Source: Psychrobacter maritimus
GTDB taxonomy: Bacteria > Pseudomonadota > Gammaproteobacteria > Pseudomonadales > Moraxellaceae
NCBI RefSeq assembly: GCF_904846345.1
Contig: NZ_CAJHAJ010000007.1
Coordinates: forward strand, 1-64,000
Reading direction: 5' to 3'
DNA: 64,000 nt
Shown here: piece after piece, positions 31,540-41,288 of the stretch
Position numbering within the stretch: position 1 is the stretch's first letter
Layout of the letters: every line of letters begins with the position of its first letter
The notes under the pieces: generated by a model
Told to the model about the DNA's origin: nothing
The model's database searches: none
Seen by the model: the letters and a program-made list of their open reading frames with translations, nothing else
Made by a program: the position numbers and the translations under genes

Positions 31540-32049
31540 TTATGGCTTAGGAATACGCAATACTTGACCAGGATAAATCTTATCTGGCTCAGAAAGCATT
31601 GGCTTATTGGCTTCGAAGATTTTCATATAATCATTCGCTGAACCATAAACGTCTTTTGCAATTTTAGATAAGCTATCACCAGATTTTACCGTATACATAG
31701 TAGATTCAGGCGCATCTTCTTCGATATCGATATTATCGATGACTTTAGCAACGTTTTGCACGTTACCGATAGCAATAATGGCTTTTTCACGGTCTGCTTG
31801 TGTTTTCGCTTTACCACTGATTTCAGCAGTATCGGTTGAGCCGTTGTATTTGATTTTTAAATCGCTGATATTCAGGTTTTGTTGCTGAATACGACGCAGT
31901 AAAATATTGGCAACAGACTGAGCTGATGGCTCACTGCTTTGTACTGGGGTGTTGGCATCCGCTTTGGTTTCTGCTTTAGCGTCATGCTTGGCATCATCAC
32001 GGTTAAAGATTTTATCACCGATATCTTTTGCAAAACTGAACATACCCAT
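31540..32049 (-). CDS. kbp: Potassium-binding protein Kbp-like (BON plus LysM)
   Basis: The start MGMFSFAKDIGDKIF, a BON domain (about 50-110, with ISGKAKTQADREKAIIAIGN) and a C-terminal LysM (about 118-167, YTVKSGDSLSKIAKDVYG and KIYPGQVLRIPKP) match E. coli Kbp (YgaU) domain for domain. In E. coli the protein binds K+ in the cytosol. An Ala/Lys/Asp-rich linker after residue 17 makes this protein 20 residues longer than the E. coli one. It lies alone downstream of the acpP region. Confidence 0.88.
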   Translation of the reverse strand: MGMFSFAKDIGDKIFNRDDAKHDAKAETKADANTPVQSSEPSAQSVANILLRRIQQQNLNISDLKIKYNGSTDTAEISGKAKTQADREKAIIAIGNVQNVAKVIDNIDIEEDAPESTMYTVKSGDSLSKIAKDVYGSANDYMKIFEANKPMLSEPDKIYPGQVLRIPKP

Positions 32050-32391
32050 ATAACTGCTCCTTAAAATATTATTAATTATTATGCATGGTTATTTTTACGA
32101 TGATAACGCCTAGCGGTTACCATCCTTTTTTGCTTACCATTATGAGTATAAGCAAAGGTATCAGCGATGAATAGTAATAGTATGTTGAGTAATGTTGATT
32201 TGGCGTAGCTTATGTTAACGTAATCGTTAATGGTAACGAGTAATGTATAAAAGCTATTACGCCAAATTAAGAAAGACAATAATAGATAGCCAGACGATAT
32301 TTATAAAAATAAGCTATAAAAAAATAAGCAAAAAAAACCGCTTATCTATTAAGATAAACGGTCATATCAAATGGTTTAAGCTAATCGCTAA
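32050..32391. other. Intergenic region between acpP and kbp
   Basis: It contains the terminator of the fatty-acid cluster at its right end. A 66-codon frame here has no ribosome binding site and is not counted. The kbp promoter must lie in the left half. Confidence 0.5.
32330..32362 (-). terminator. Rho-independent terminator of fabD-fabG-acpP
   Basis: On the minus strand ACCGTTTATCT pairs with AGATAAGCGGT (one G-U pair) and is followed by a run of T, about 30 nt past the acpP stop. Confidence 0.85.
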
Positions 32392-32628
32392 TTATAGCTG
32401 CGCTTGCACGTAATCAATTGCTTTTTGAACTGTGGTTAGTTCTGCTGAATCTTCATCAGGAATAGTGATGCCAAAATCGCTTTCAAATGACATAACCAAT
32501 TCAACTAGGTCTAATGAATCAGCGCCTAAGTCTTCCATAAATGATGCATCGTTGTTGATGTCTTCAACATTCATACCCAATTGTTCTGCTACTGCCGCTT
32601 TAACTCTTAGCTCGGTATCATTACTCAT
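32392..32628 (-). CDS. acpP: Acyl carrier protein
   Basis: The 78-residue carrier holds acyl chains on a phosphopantetheine arm attached to the serine of [10 protein letters not shown], which is present. The protein is acidic, as usual. It follows fabG by about 280 bp, more than in E. coli. AAGGAG lies 8 nt before the start codon. Confidence 0.97.
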   Translation of the reverse strand: MSNDTELRVKAAVAEQLGMNVEDINNDASFMEDLGADSLDLVELVMSFESDFGITIPDEDSAELTTVQKAIDYVQAQL

Positions 32629-32911
32629 GTAGATTTCTCCTTTTTGATCTATTATTTTGACAAATTGCTATAGTCCCGTATTGGGCACTATAGCATTATA
32701 TATAAAATGGGATGTTCAGATTAATATGGCTGTCTGAGTGCACTATAACCAATTATACGTTTTGACTAATGTCTGGTAAAGCCTTGCTATCATACAGGGC
32801 TTTGACAAAAAAGTATCCGTCATTATAGCACCCTTTATTATAGTTTACACTCGTTCACAGAGTTTTTTATTATAAGTATGTAACGCTTAATTAGAATAAT
32901 AAATTCTAATG

Positions 32912-33640
32912 CTACATATACATGCCACCATTAACTGGAATAATCGCACCGGTGATATAACTGGCTTCATCACTTGCTAAGAATGAGACCGCCGCGGCGA
33001 TATCTTCTGGCTGACCAAGGCGGCTAATCGGCACCGCATCGAGCATTGAATTGAGTAAGCGCTCATCGAGCTCATCGGTCATGTCTGTTTCAATCAAACC
33101 TGGAGCGACACAGTTAATGGTCACCTGTCTTGAGCCAATCTCGCGCGCCAGCGTACGGCTAAAACCTTCTACACCAGCTTTGGTCGCAGCATAGTTAGAT
33201 TGGCCCGCATTGCCCATTTGGGCGACAACAGAGGTGATATTGATGATACGACCACGGCGCGCTTTCATCATACCGCGTACCGCACGTTTACTCATACGAT
33301 AGACTGAGGTTAAATTGGTATCAAGCACATTGTCCCAATCTTCATCTTTCATGCGCATCAATAAGCCATCTTGGGTAATACCAGCGTTATTGACCAATAC
33401 TTGTACCGCGCCATAGACGCTTTCAATCTCTTCAAACAGCTTATCAATCTGCGCGGTATCACGTACGTCTAATACTCGACCAATACCGCCGCTATCGTGT
33501 AAATAATCATCAATAAGTGCCGCGCCTTTTTCTGTGGTCGCGGTGCCAATGACAAAATGGCCTTCTTTGGCAAAACGTTTGGCAACGGCTTTGCCAATAC
33601 CGCGGCTAGCACCGGTCACTAATGTAATCGTACGGCTCAT
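32912..33640 (-). CDS. fabG: 3-oxoacyl-ACP reductase
   Basis: FabG reduces 3-oxoacyl-ACP with NADPH in each round of fatty acid elongation. The 242-residue short-chain dehydrogenase has TGASRGIGKAVAKRF, NNAG, and the active-site triad as S in ITSVVAQMG plus YAATKAG. Its ATG overlaps the fabD stop as ATGA, so the two are translationally coupled. Confidence 0.95.
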   Translation of the reverse strand: MSRTITLVTGASRGIGKAVAKRFAKEGHFVIGTATTEKGAALIDDYLHDSGGIGRVLDVRDTAQIDKLFEEIESVYGAVQVLVNNAGITQDGLLMRMKDEDWDNVLDTNLTSVYRMSKRAVRGMMKARRGRIINITSVVAQMGNAGQSNYAATKAGVEGFSRTLAREIGSRQVTINCVAPGLIETDMTDELDERLLNSMLDAVPISRLGQPEDIAAAVSFLASDEASYITGAIIPVNGGMYM

Positions 33641-34605
33641 GATAATACCTCCATTAACTTATCTAGACGGGCGGGCTTGTCGGTAGGATAACTGGCAATA
33701 GGATGCGCTTGACGCTTGGCCAAATTGCTCAGGACATTACCACTGCCACACTCGATTAAAATATTAATTTGTTTATCCGACAGCTCTTGCATGGTTTTTG
33801 ACCATAAGACAGGTTCACTTAACTGCTCGGTCAATGCCTGCTTGATGCCCGTGGCGCTGGTTTCGACCCGTGCATGACGGTTTTGAATCACAGGAATAGT
33901 CGCTTGATCAAACTGAATAGCCGCTAGCTCTTCGGCCAAGGCACTGCTTGCAGGTTCCATAAGGGCACAATGCGATGGCACACTGACCTTTAATGGAATG
34001 GCTTTTTTGCCAGTATTTTGGACTTTATCAATGACGGCGTTGACGCCTGCGGCATTACCTGAAACCACCACTTGTCCGGGACTGTTAAAGTTTGCTGCCC
34101 CGACAATGGCATCATCAACATGCTCGGTAGCTTGTTCACACAAGTTCTCAACCCGGTGGTCTTCTAGACCTAGTACGGCTGCCATTGCAGTATCAATACC
34201 AACCACCGCCTCTTGCATCAATTGGCCACGCTTATGTACCAGCTTGACGGCATCAGCAAGCGTTATCACACCAGCCGCACACAGGGCGCTATATTCCCCT
34301 AAAGAATGACCCGCTAGGTAACAAGGCTTGTCTTTTATTTTTTGTTGTAAAATGCGCCAAACAGCGATACTAGCAGTCAATAAAGCCGGCTGAGTGTATT
34401 GGGTTTGATTGAGCTTGTCTTCGTCCTGACAAATTTCCCATAAATCTTCACCAAGCGCCGTACTCGCCTCAGCAAAGGTATCACGAATTTTAGGATAGGT
34501 TTCAGCAAGCTCACTCAGCATTCCGACGACTTGCGAGCCTTGTCCTGGGAACATAACTGCGATGCGAGTGGGTTGTTTCTTTATCATATCGGGTACAGAG
34601 GCCAT
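33637..34605 (-). CDS. fabD: Malonyl-CoA:ACP transacylase
   Basis: FabD loads malonate on acyl carrier protein. AVMFPGQGSQ and the nucleophile elbow AGHSLGEYSALCAAG are present, with the catalytic His in VSVPSHCALM. The start at 34605 is chosen because AGGA lies 9 nt upstream; a TTG two codons earlier is too close to it. It is 322 residues long, a little longer than in E. coli. Confidence 0.95.
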   Translation of the reverse strand: MASVPDMIKKQPTRIAVMFPGQGSQVVGMLSELAETYPKIRDTFAEASTALGEDLWEICQDEDKLNQTQYTQPALLTASIAVWRILQQKIKDKPCYLAGHSLGEYSALCAAGVITLADAVKLVHKRGQLMQEAVVGIDTAMAAVLGLEDHRVENLCEQATEHVDDAIVGAANFNSPGQVVVSGNAAGVNAVIDKVQNTGKKAIPLKVSVPSHCALMEPASSALAEELAAIQFDQATIPVIQNRHARVETSATGIKQALTEQLSEPVLWSKTMQELSDKQINILIECGSGNVLSNLAKRQAHPIASYPTDKPARLDKLMEVLS

Positions 34606-34801
34606 AACCAATATTCCTTATTTAATTGGAAATACCCCTAAATTAATGGGGTGCATTATAGAATTAGAAAATAATTAGAAGATTTATGATATAAAGTGAT
34701 GGCTATCATTATTCCTTTAAGACAGCTAACGGTGGTTAAACTATACACTGACGCAGGCAATTAGCATAGCTGCCAACAAGCCAATGGCGTAAAACGGTTT
34801 A

Positions 34802-34845
34802 TTTATAATATTTACTGCTTAAATTTATAATATTTACTACTTAAA
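34802..34845. repeat. Tandem 22-bp repeat, two copies
   Basis: TTTATAATATTTACTGCTTA plus two A occurs twice head to tail, with one difference (G to A). It lies between the rpmF terminator and fabD. Confidence 0.9.
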
Positions 34846-34872
34846 ATGAATTACTGTTAAAAAACCAATAAC

Positions 34873-34926
34873 AAAAAGCCAAGTTATCTAGCTACATAAT
34901 ATATGATAGCGAAATAACTTGGCTTT
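34873..34926 (-). terminator. Probable terminator of rpmF
   Basis: The 13-bp stem AAAGCCAAGTTAT with its complement has a long loop of about 28 nt and a T-run on the minus strand. The long loop lowers confidence. Confidence 0.6.
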
Positions 34927-35024
34927 CGTTTGCTCAAACTGCTTGCCCAATAATAACTGTGTAAAATCATAGATAGTTATCGGAACTATCATCATTTTGC
35001 ATCAACCATCAATTAGCAAATAAC

Positions 35025-35207
35025 TTAAGCGTCTTGACTAACTTTAAACAACTGGCGACCACGATAGAAACCATCTTTAGTCATGTGATGACGGCGATGC
35101 TTTTCACCAGTGGTGGCGTCGATGCTTAACTCAGCGATTTCCATACGATGATGTGAACGGCGCATGTCACGACGAGAACGACTTTTACGACTTTTTTGAA
35201 CAGCCAT
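35025..35207 (-). CDS. rpmF: 50S ribosomal protein L32
   Basis: The 60-residue basic protein begins [20 protein letters not shown] and ends with the LFKVSQDA-type tail, as in gammaproteobacterial L32. It lacks zinc-finger cysteines, as usual for this branch. It follows yceD by about 330 bp, with a candidate promoter of its own in the spacer. Confidence 0.95.
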   Translation of the reverse strand: MAVQKSRKSRSRRDMRRSHHRMEIAELSIDATTGEKHRRHHMTKDGFYRGRQLFKVSQDA

Positions 35208-35535
35208 GATATAGCTCCTATACTTAAAAGGGATAAGCTTGAAATTCAGCTTTAATCGATACTGACAGAGGCTATATAATCACAACAACCTAAGTCTTAC
35301 GCATCATTAGTTAAATAGATTGCCACACGTATTAAAGTGCTGACTACGTCTAAAATCTATAGTTCGTTTGCAAGGTCAGCTTCTCTCTGCCAGCGGCAGG
35401 TTGCTAGAATGCAATAAACGGGACATTATACGCATGTTTCGCGAATTAATAAAGCCCTGCTTTCCACTCTTCTGCAGAAAGCTGATAAAAGGTATAAAGC
35501 CGCCATTAATTTTGCCCATACTGCAAATTATACGA
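35208..35535. other. Spacer between yceD and rpmF
   Basis: The 328-bp spacer holds a candidate promoter for rpmF and no supported gene. Confidence 0.5.
35425..35430 (-). promoter_or_regulatory. Candidate -10 element of an rpmF promoter
   Basis: A perfect TATAAT on the minus strand lies in the yceD-rpmF spacer about 220 nt before rpmF. The -35 region at 17 bp (TTTATT) is poor, so the call is tentative. Confidence 0.4.
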
Positions 35536-36129
35536 CTACAACTTACCTTTTAACGAAGCTAACGCCGCAAAAGGATTTTCATTTTCTTCTTCTTCTGGTA
35601 TCTCACCGAACTGCTCAACACTCATCTCGCAATCATCATGCTTTGGTGCCATCGGTGTTTTCAATAAAATCTCATCTTCGACCAGTTTTTTAAGCGGTAA
35701 TAAACGCTCAGGAGCCGGCTCAGTGATAATTTCATCAAGCAATAAATAATCCTGCTCTTCACCGACCAAGCGCACTTGGCTTTCATTATCGAGCAATGCG
35801 ATATCATAATCATCGGTCAAATCAATCGCAATCGGTTGCAAACAACGCTGGCAAGTTAACCATATCTCACCGGTTAAGGTAAAAGAGAGATGCAAAACAT
35901 TATTACGGCGATAAAGATTTGCTTTAATCTCAAGCTCTGACTGTAGATGCTCGGTCGTCAGTAAGGCATTAAGACGCTCAAAAGAGCGCGGTGCCACTTG
36001 CCCTACCCATTCAAAACCACTGTCTTCCCATTTACTTAAAGAGATATGTTCTGGCAGATTCGCTGACGTAGGGACTGATGCTTTATCAGCCTGAAGCGCT
36101 GAGGGCTTGTTTGTTGGGGTGCTTGACAT
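35536..36129 (-). CDS. yceD: YceD family protein (DUF177, 23S rRNA accumulation)
   Basis: YceD-type proteins are linked to 23S rRNA accumulation. The protein has the first CxxC (TCQRCLQPI), but only one further cysteine (HDDCEMS) instead of a second CxxC, as in other gammaproteobacterial YceD. The start at 36129 has GAGG 6 nt upstream; an ATG four codons earlier is less likely. The yceD-rpmF order is strongly conserved. Confidence 0.88.
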   Translation of the reverse strand: MSSTPTNKPSALQADKASVPTSANLPEHISLSKWEDSGFEWVGQVAPRSFERLNALLTTEHLQSELEIKANLYRRNNVLHLSFTLTGEIWLTCQRCLQPIAIDLTDDYDIALLDNESQVRLVGEEQDYLLLDEIITEPAPERLLPLKKLVEDEILLKTPMAPKHDDCEMSVEQFGEIPEEEENENPFAALASLKGKL

Positions 36130-36380
36130 GCGCGGCCTCATTCATCAAAAACGGTGTATAATATTGCCTGCCATACTAACGGAAAGCACTGATTAGCGCT
36201 AGCGCTAGTATGTTAAGATTTTTTGGCACTAACTTTAGTAATAGTTATAGCACTGGTTTTGATGCTAATTGTTGTACACTAATTTTCGCAAAAGGTTTGC
36301 CTCTTGCTTTGTTTTATCGGCGTCACTCTATTGTGCCTGTATAAAGCGCCATAAATCTCTTACTTGGTTACTATTTTAAT

Positions 36381-37124
36381 ATGATATCGCCTGTGGTTGA
36401 TCCTGATTTTTCTCACTTACTTTCTGCGCCTGACGCCAAACGTTTACTAAAACGTCTTCAGGCATTGGACAATAAAAAACCCAATGATAGGGTCAAAGTA
36501 AAGCCGCAGCTAAAAGCACTGTCAGAACAATGGCAGCAGATTATCCATACTCAACATACAAAACCCTTTCCTGAAAAGCCAATCATAGATGCACAAAGTA
36601 CAAATACCTCTAATGATGAGAATGAAAAAGCAGCGACTGATTGGCTGATAAGTTTATTCAATACCTTGTTTGCGGAGCAGCAGGTTATCTTAGTACGCGG
36701 CGCGGGCGAACCAGAGTATTTTCCTGCCAAAAACAATCAGCCAGCACGTATTGAATTTGCCCATGGTTTCTTTCAAAGTGCATTGCATGAGCTAAGTCAC
36801 TGGAGCCTCACTGGTAGCGAGCGTAGGAGCTTGAGCGACTTTGGCTACTGGTATGCGCCTGATGGACGCACGGCAGCGCAGCAGCAGGCATTTGAGCGTG
36901 TAGAGATTAAACCACAGGCACTGGAGTGTTTGTTTAGCTTGGCTTGCGGGCGTAATTTTCAAGTCTCACAGGACAATCTATTTGCAGACTTTGATACCAG
37001 CACTAGCACCTTTGCGCAGGACGTCTATCAACAAGCCAAAGCTTATATTGCTGAGCCTCATACGCTACCACGTGATGCCAAAACGTTATTGCAGGCATTA
37101 TTGACTATCTGTAGCGCTGCTTAG
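36381..37124 (+). CDS. epmC: Elongation factor P hydroxylase EpmC
   Basis: EpmC hydroxylates the lysylated Lys of elongation factor P. FAHGFFQSALHELSHW with a nearby ERRSLSDFGYWYAPDGRT, and the later EIKPQALECLFSLACG, match EpmC closely, including the metal-binding H, E and H. About 60 residues are added at the N-terminus compared with the E. coli protein (180 residues), and they are polar and probably disordered. epmA and epmB are not in the window. It stands divergent from yceD. Confidence 0.9.
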   Translation: MISPVVDPDFSHLLSAPDAKRLLKRLQALDNKKPNDRVKVKPQLKALSEQWQQIIHTQHTKPFPEKPIIDAQSTNTSNDENEKAATDWLISLFNTLFAEQQVILVRGAGEPEYFPAKNNQPARIEFAHGFFQSALHELSHWSLTGSERRSLSDFGYWYAPDGRTAAQQQAFERVEIKPQALECLFSLACGRNFQVSQDNLFADFDTSTSTFAQDVYQQAKAYIAEPHTLPRDAKTLLQALLTICSAA

Positions 37125-37407
37125 TTGCACAATACTGCTCACCTCATATTTGCTACTTATCAAAAATAATCCATTTTATAGCGTTAACGTTTCCCTACTC
37201 ATAGTAACGCCGTGCCAATAAACTTATATTTGCTTTGCGCTATACTGGATAGGTAGTTTTGATTTTTTCTATGCTTAATTGTTTATTAGCATAGTTAGTC
37301 AGAAAAAAGTCTGATATTAAAATTGTTCGATTCAATCATGATGGATTAAATTTTTATATTAAAAATCCCATATCAAATAATCTATAATTATAAAATAAGG
37401 AACGATT

Positions 37408-38028
37408 ATGCAAGTATTCTACATTCATCCAGAGAATCCACAGCCGCGACTTATCGAACAAGCGGCGGATTTATTACGCAGTGATCAGCTGCTTATCTAC
37501 CCTACCGATACCAGTTATGCGTTTGGTTGCCGGTTAGGTGCCAAAGATGCGCTAGAAAAGCTCAAGCAAATACGTGCGCTTGATGATAAGCATCAATTTA
37601 CGCTGCTATGTCGCGACTTAAGTGAAATTGCCAATTATGCAAGCGTAGACAATGTACAATTTAAACAGCTAAAAGCCCATACACCAGCACCGATTACATT
37701 TATCTTAAACGCTACCAAAGATGTGCCTAAGAAATTGGCGCATCCTAAGAAAAAAACCATCGGTATTCGAGTACCGAGCAACCCTATTGCGCAGGCGCTG
37801 TTAGAAGCCATGGACGAACCTATCCTGACCAGCTCCTTAATACTACCAAACCGTGATGATATATTGGACGATCCCTTTGAGATCGAAGACTTATTGGGTC
37901 ATCAAATAGATGGTTTGATAAATGCCGGCATTAAAACCACTAAGCTAACTACCATTATTGATATGACCAGTGGCCAGCCCGAGGTTATTAGACAAGGTGC
38001 GGCTGATGTCAGCTCGCTATTGTTATAA
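37408..38028 (+). CDS. yciO: YciO/YrdC-type L-threonylcarbamoyladenylate synthase family protein
   Basis: The 206-residue Sua5/YciO/YrdC-fold protein has the fold's start (YPTDTSYAFGC), KKKTIGIRVPSNPIAQALL and the C-terminal ITxIIDMTSG-type motif (TTIIDMTSGQPEVIRQGA). It is closer to YciO than to the essential TsaC. YciO has weak tRNA-modifying activity and an unclear role. AAGGA lies 7 nt before the ATG. Confidence 0.85.
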   Translation: MQVFYIHPENPQPRLIEQAADLLRSDQLLIYPTDTSYAFGCRLGAKDALEKLKQIRALDDKHQFTLLCRDLSEIANYASVDNVQFKQLKAHTPAPITFILNATKDVPKKLAHPKKKTIGIRVPSNPIAQALLEAMDEPILTSSLILPNRDDILDDPFEIEDLLGHQIDGLINAGIKTTKLTTIIDMTSGQPEVIRQGAADVSSLLL

Positions 38029-38054
38029 ATAAAAAATGCATAAAAAAAATGCAT

Positions 38055-38087
38055 AAAAAAAAGCTCCAATTAATTGGAGCTTTTTTT
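38055..38087. terminator. Bidirectional terminator between yciO and rplQ
   Basis: AAGCTCCAATT and its perfect complement, flanked by A- and T-runs, lie between convergent genes; it should end the ribosomal superoperon on the minus strand. Confidence 0.9.
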
Positions 38088-38109
38088 ATCTTACAATTAG
38101 CGTGTAAAA

Positions 38110-38469
38110 TTAGTCACGATCAACCAGTTCTACATAAGCCATTGGCGCATTGTCACCATCACGGTAACCGCATTTTACGATACGCAAATAGCCACCTGGA
38201 CGAGCTTGGTAACGAGGACCAAGAGTACCAAATAGTTTGCCTACCATAGCTTTGCTACGCATACGGCTGAATGCCAAACGACGGTTAGCAACGTTGTCTT
38301 CTTTAGCCATAGTGATTAATGGCTCAGCAACGCGACGTAACTCTTTTGCTTTTGGTAAAGTTGTTTTGATCAGTTCATGCTCAAATAATGAGTTGGTCAT
38401 GTTCTGAAACATTGCCTTACGATGACTGCCGGTACGACCCAGCTTGACTCCACTCTTACGATGGCGCAT
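38110..38469 (-). CDS. rplQ: 50S ribosomal protein L17
   Basis: The 119-residue protein begins [20 protein letters not shown], the L17 signature. AAGGA lies 9 nt upstream of the ATG at 38469, which is preferred to an in-frame TTG two codons earlier. It is the last gene of the alpha operon and closes the ribosomal cluster. Confidence 0.96.
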   Translation of the reverse strand: MRHRKSGVKLGRTGSHRKAMFQNMTNSLFEHELIKTTLPKAKELRRVAEPLITMAKEDNVANRRLAFSRMRSKAMVGKLFGTLGPRYQARPGGYLRIVKCGYRDGDNAPMAYVELVDRD

Positions 38470-38488
38470 AGTCAAAAATCCTTAAAGT

Positions 38489-39496
38489 TTAACGGCTACG
38501 ATAAGAAAAGCGATCATCAACACGAAGGTCAGCTGGCGGCCAGTTATCTAGGCGCATACCAAGCTCCAAATCTTTAGACGCTAATACGTCCTTGATTTCC
38601 GTTAATGATTTCTTACCAAGATTTGGGGTTTTTAGTAGTTCAGTCTCTGAACGCTGTACCAAATCACCGATATAGTAAATGTTTTCAGCTTTCAAGCAGT
38701 TGGCTGAGCGAACCGTTAGTTCAAGATCGTCCACAGGGCGTAATAGCACCGGATCAACCTCTTCTTTTTCTTTCACAGGCTCAGGCGCTTCTTCAGCTTC
38801 TAGGTCAACAAAGATAGAAATCTGTTGTTGTAAAATAGTGGCTGCTTTACGAATTGCTTCTTCTGGATCTATAGTGCCATTAGTTTCAAGCTCAATGATG
38901 AGACGATCAAGATCGGTACGTTGTTCTACACGTGCGTTCTCAACCTGATAAGCAACACGAAGTACTGGACTAAAACTTGCATCAAGCTTTAAGCGTCCAA
39001 TCGCTTTAGTGTCACCATCTTCACGGCGCTGGTTTGCTGGCTCATATCCACGACCCATTACTACGCGCAAACGCATCTTAAGATGACCACGATCGCTTAA
39101 TGTGCCTAATACCAATTCTGGATTGATAATGTCAACATTATGCGGCAAGGTGATGTCTGCAGCAGTAATAGTGCCTGGACCTTGTTTATCCAAGGTCAAA
39201 AATACTTCATTTTGGTCATGAAGGGTGATTGCCAAGCCTTTTAGGTTCAAAAGCAAGTCAAGCACGTCTTCTTGTAGCCCTTCAAGCGTTGAGTATTCAT
39301 GGTCAACACCATCAATCTCAGCTTCAATGACTGCAGCACCAGGTAATGAAGATAACAAGATGCGACGTAAGGCATTACCTAAGGTATGCCCAAAGCCGCG
39401 TTCTAACGGTTCGAGCGTGACTTTCGCAATCGTTTCATTAACCGTATCCACGTTAATGGCATTCGGCGTTAGAAACTCAGTTGCACTTAGCATCAT
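38489..39496 (-). CDS. rpoA: RNA polymerase alpha subunit
   Basis: The 335-residue protein has the dimerisation domain (about 1-235; [20 protein letters not shown]) and the C-terminal domain (about 250-330; [19 protein letters not shown] and [13 protein letters not shown]) that contacts UP elements and activators. The acidic linker is longer than in E. coli. Two ATG codons in tandem begin the frame; GAGG lies 7 nt before the first. Confidence 0.98.
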   Translation of the reverse strand: MMLSATEFLTPNAINVDTVNETIAKVTLEPLERGFGHTLGNALRRILLSSLPGAAVIEAEIDGVDHEYSTLEGLQEDVLDLLLNLKGLAITLHDQNEVFLTLDKQGPGTITAADITLPHNVDIINPELVLGTLSDRGHLKMRLRVVMGRGYEPANQRREDGDTKAIGRLKLDASFSPVLRVAYQVENARVEQRTDLDRLIIELETNGTIDPEEAIRKAATILQQQISIFVDLEAEEAPEPVKEKEEVDPVLLRPVDDLELTVRSANCLKAENIYYIGDLVQRSETELLKTPNLGKKSLTEIKDVLASKDLELGMRLDNWPPADLRVDDRFSYRSR

Positions 39497-39577
39497 GATG
39501 TCACCTCGATTTATTAAACTGGTTTAATTAACGTCAATTGCTCAATGCTATTTTCATAACATCGAGCATCACGTTAC

Positions 39578-40219
39578 TTACTTAGAGTATAGCTCAACGA
39601 TCAAGCTTTCGTTGATTTCAGCAGGTAGATCAATACGATCAGGCGCTTTCTTAAACGTGCCTTGTAGTTTGCTGTGGTCAACATCTAGCCATTCTGGAAT
39701 ACCACGTTGTGTCGCTAGTTCGATAGCGTTTTTAATACGTAGTTGTTCGCGAGACTTCTCTTGGATAGCGATGACATCACCATCTTGCAACTGAATTGAT
39801 GGAATGTTCACACGAACAAACTCATCACGGCCAGCTTTTTTTACCATCACAGTGCGATGGCTAACTAGCTGACGTGCTTCAGCGCGAGTTGAGCCGAAGC
39901 CCATGCGATATACTACGTTATCAAGACGGCTCTCAAGCATTGCTAACAAGTTTTCACCAGTAGCGCCACGCTTACGAGCAGCTTCTTTGTAGTAGTTTGC
40001 AAACTGACGCTCTAATACACCATAGATACGCTTAACTTTTTGTTTTTCACGTAACTGTAGAGAGTATTCTGAACTTTTATTACGGCTAACACCATGTTGA
40101 CCAGGTGGACGAGCCGATTTTTTCGTTTTTACGTCGTATGGTTTAACACCAGACTTAAGGCCTAAGTCTGTACCTTCACGACGTGATAATTTGAGTTTTG
40201 GTCCAATATAACGGGCCAT
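39578..40219 (-). CDS. rpsD: 30S ribosomal protein S4
   Basis: S4 nucleates 30S assembly and, in E. coli, represses the alpha operon. The 213-residue protein begins [19 protein letters not shown] and contains the S4 RNA-binding domain around [20 protein letters not shown]. No zinc-finger cysteines are present. Gene order rpsM-rpsK-rpsD-rpoA-rplQ is the classical one. Confidence 0.98.
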   Translation of the reverse strand: MARYIGPKLKLSRREGTDLGLKSGVKPYDVKTKKSARPPGQHGVSRNKSSEYSLQLREKQKVKRIYGVLERQFANYYKEAARKRGATGENLLAMLESRLDNVVYRMGFGSTRAEARQLVSHRTVMVKKAGRDEFVRVNIPSIQLQDGDVIAIQEKSREQLRIKNAIELATQRGIPEWLDVDHSKLQGTFKKAPDRIDLPAEINESLIVELYSK

Positions 40220-40267
40220 TGTTATGTCTCCTATAAGCTCTTATGATAAAAAGCTTCGTCTTTAATA

Positions 40268-40657
40268 TTAGACGCGGCGCTTTTTCGGCGCACGGCAACC
40301 ATTGTGTGGGATTGGGGTTACATCAGAGATGCTGTTGACTTTATAACCCAATGCACCTAGTGCTCTTACCGCAGACTCACGACCCGGTCCTGGTCCTTTG
40401 ACCAAAACGTCGATATTCTTAACACCATATTCTTGAGCCGCTTTACCAGCGACTTCAGCTGCAACCTGAGCTGCAAATGGTGTAGATTTACGTGAACCAC
40501 GGAAGCCTTGTCCACCTGAAGTGGCCCAAGCCAATGCATTACCCTGACGATCGGTAATCGTAACAATGGTGTTATTAAAAGACGCATGGATATGGGCAAT
40601 GCCCTCCGATACTGAACGACGAGCCACCTTTTTGCGACTGCGAGTGTCTTTTGCCAT
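40268..40657 (-). CDS. rpsK: 30S ribosomal protein S11
   Basis: The 129-residue platform protein has [20 protein letters not shown] and the C-terminal [18 protein letters not shown], both S11 signatures. The basic start [14 protein letters not shown] is a normal N-terminal tail. Confidence 0.98.
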   Translation of the reverse strand: MAKDTRSRKKVARRSVSEGIAHIHASFNNTIVTITDRQGNALAWATSGGQGFRGSRKSTPFAAQVAAEVAGKAAQEYGVKNIDVLVKGPGPGRESAVRALGALGYKVNSISDVTPIPHNGCRAPKKRRV

Positions 40658-40677
40658 CTTTTAGCTTCCTAAGTTAA

Positions 40678-41034
40678 TTATCTTTTGAGAGGGCGTGTCG
40701 GACCCTTACGAGTACGAGCGTTGTTCTTGGTGTTCTGACCTCTAACTGGTAGGTTACGGCGATGGCGGATGCCACGGTAACAACCAAGATCAACCAAACG
40801 CTTGATATTCATTGACACTTCACGACGAAGATCACCTTCAGTCATGTAATTTGCAACTTGTGCACGGATAGCATCTAACTGTGTATCATCTAACTGACTA
40901 ACTTTAGTAGTAGGGGCAATGCCAACTGCTTCTAAGATTTTCTGAGCAGTGGTACGACCTACACCAAAGATGTAAGTTAGTGAAATAACAGCATGCTTAT
41001 TATCCGGAATGTTTACGCCGGCAATACGAGCCAT
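40678..41034 (-). CDS. rpsM: 30S ribosomal protein S13
   Basis: The 118-residue protein starts [20 protein letters not shown] and ends in the basic tail [14 protein letters not shown] that reaches the P-site tRNA. It is the first gene of the classical alpha operon and has a candidate promoter in the spacer upstream. Confidence 0.98.
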   Translation of the reverse strand: MARIAGVNIPDNKHAVISLTYIFGVGRTTAQKILEAVGIAPTTKVSQLDDTQLDAIRAQVANYMTEGDLRREVSMNIKRLVDLGCYRGIRHRRNLPVRGQNTKNNARTRKGPTRPLKR

Positions 41035-41079
41035 TGATTTCTCTCCATTAAAGAAAAATAAGCTTTATCTATAGATAAG

Positions 41080-41108
41080 GCGTTATTTTTCAGATTTGTT
41101 GCTGTCAA
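41080..41108 (-). promoter_or_regulatory. Candidate promoter of the alpha operon (rpsM)
   Basis: On the minus strand a perfect TTGACA is followed after 17 bp by TAACGC, with transcription predicted about 40 nt before rpsM. The -35 is ideal while the -10 is weak. Its position matches the alpha-operon start known from E. coli. Confidence 0.45.
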
Positions 41109-41205
41109 TACTAAAGCTTTTATAATTATTATCGCTGTTTTGACTTGGTAACCAAGCCCATTCATTGACCATGTTATAAAAGATTTTGCATAAACTACGG
41201 CAAGT

Positions 41206-41227
41206 GGCGGATGATATCCCATCCGCC
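41206..41227. other. GC-rich hairpin in the rpmJ-rpsM spacer
   Basis: GGCGGATG and its perfect complement surround six bases, with no T-run. It lies 62 nt past rpmJ and well upstream of rpsM. It could stabilise the end of the spc mRNA or have a regulatory role; either is inference. Confidence 0.7.
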
Positions 41228-41288
41228 GTCATTTTTCAAGTATTAATTTAATTAGTAACTAAAGCTTAACACTTTAGAGTACTAAATA

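Larger units (their letters stand above)
34606..35024. other. Intergenic region between rpmF and fabD
   Basis: The 419-bp gap holds the rpmF terminator and a short tandem repeat. In E. coli plsX and fabH lie here; no trace of either gene, nor of a degraded copy, was found in any frame. Confidence 0.6.

Noticed and set aside
32079-32279. 66-codon frame between acpP and kbp
   Set aside because: No ribosome binding site and no similarity to a known family; AT-rich spacer.
41013-41222. 69-codon frame overlapping the start of rpsM
   Set aside because: It lies in the spacer and leader region, overlaps rpsM and has no ribosome binding site.
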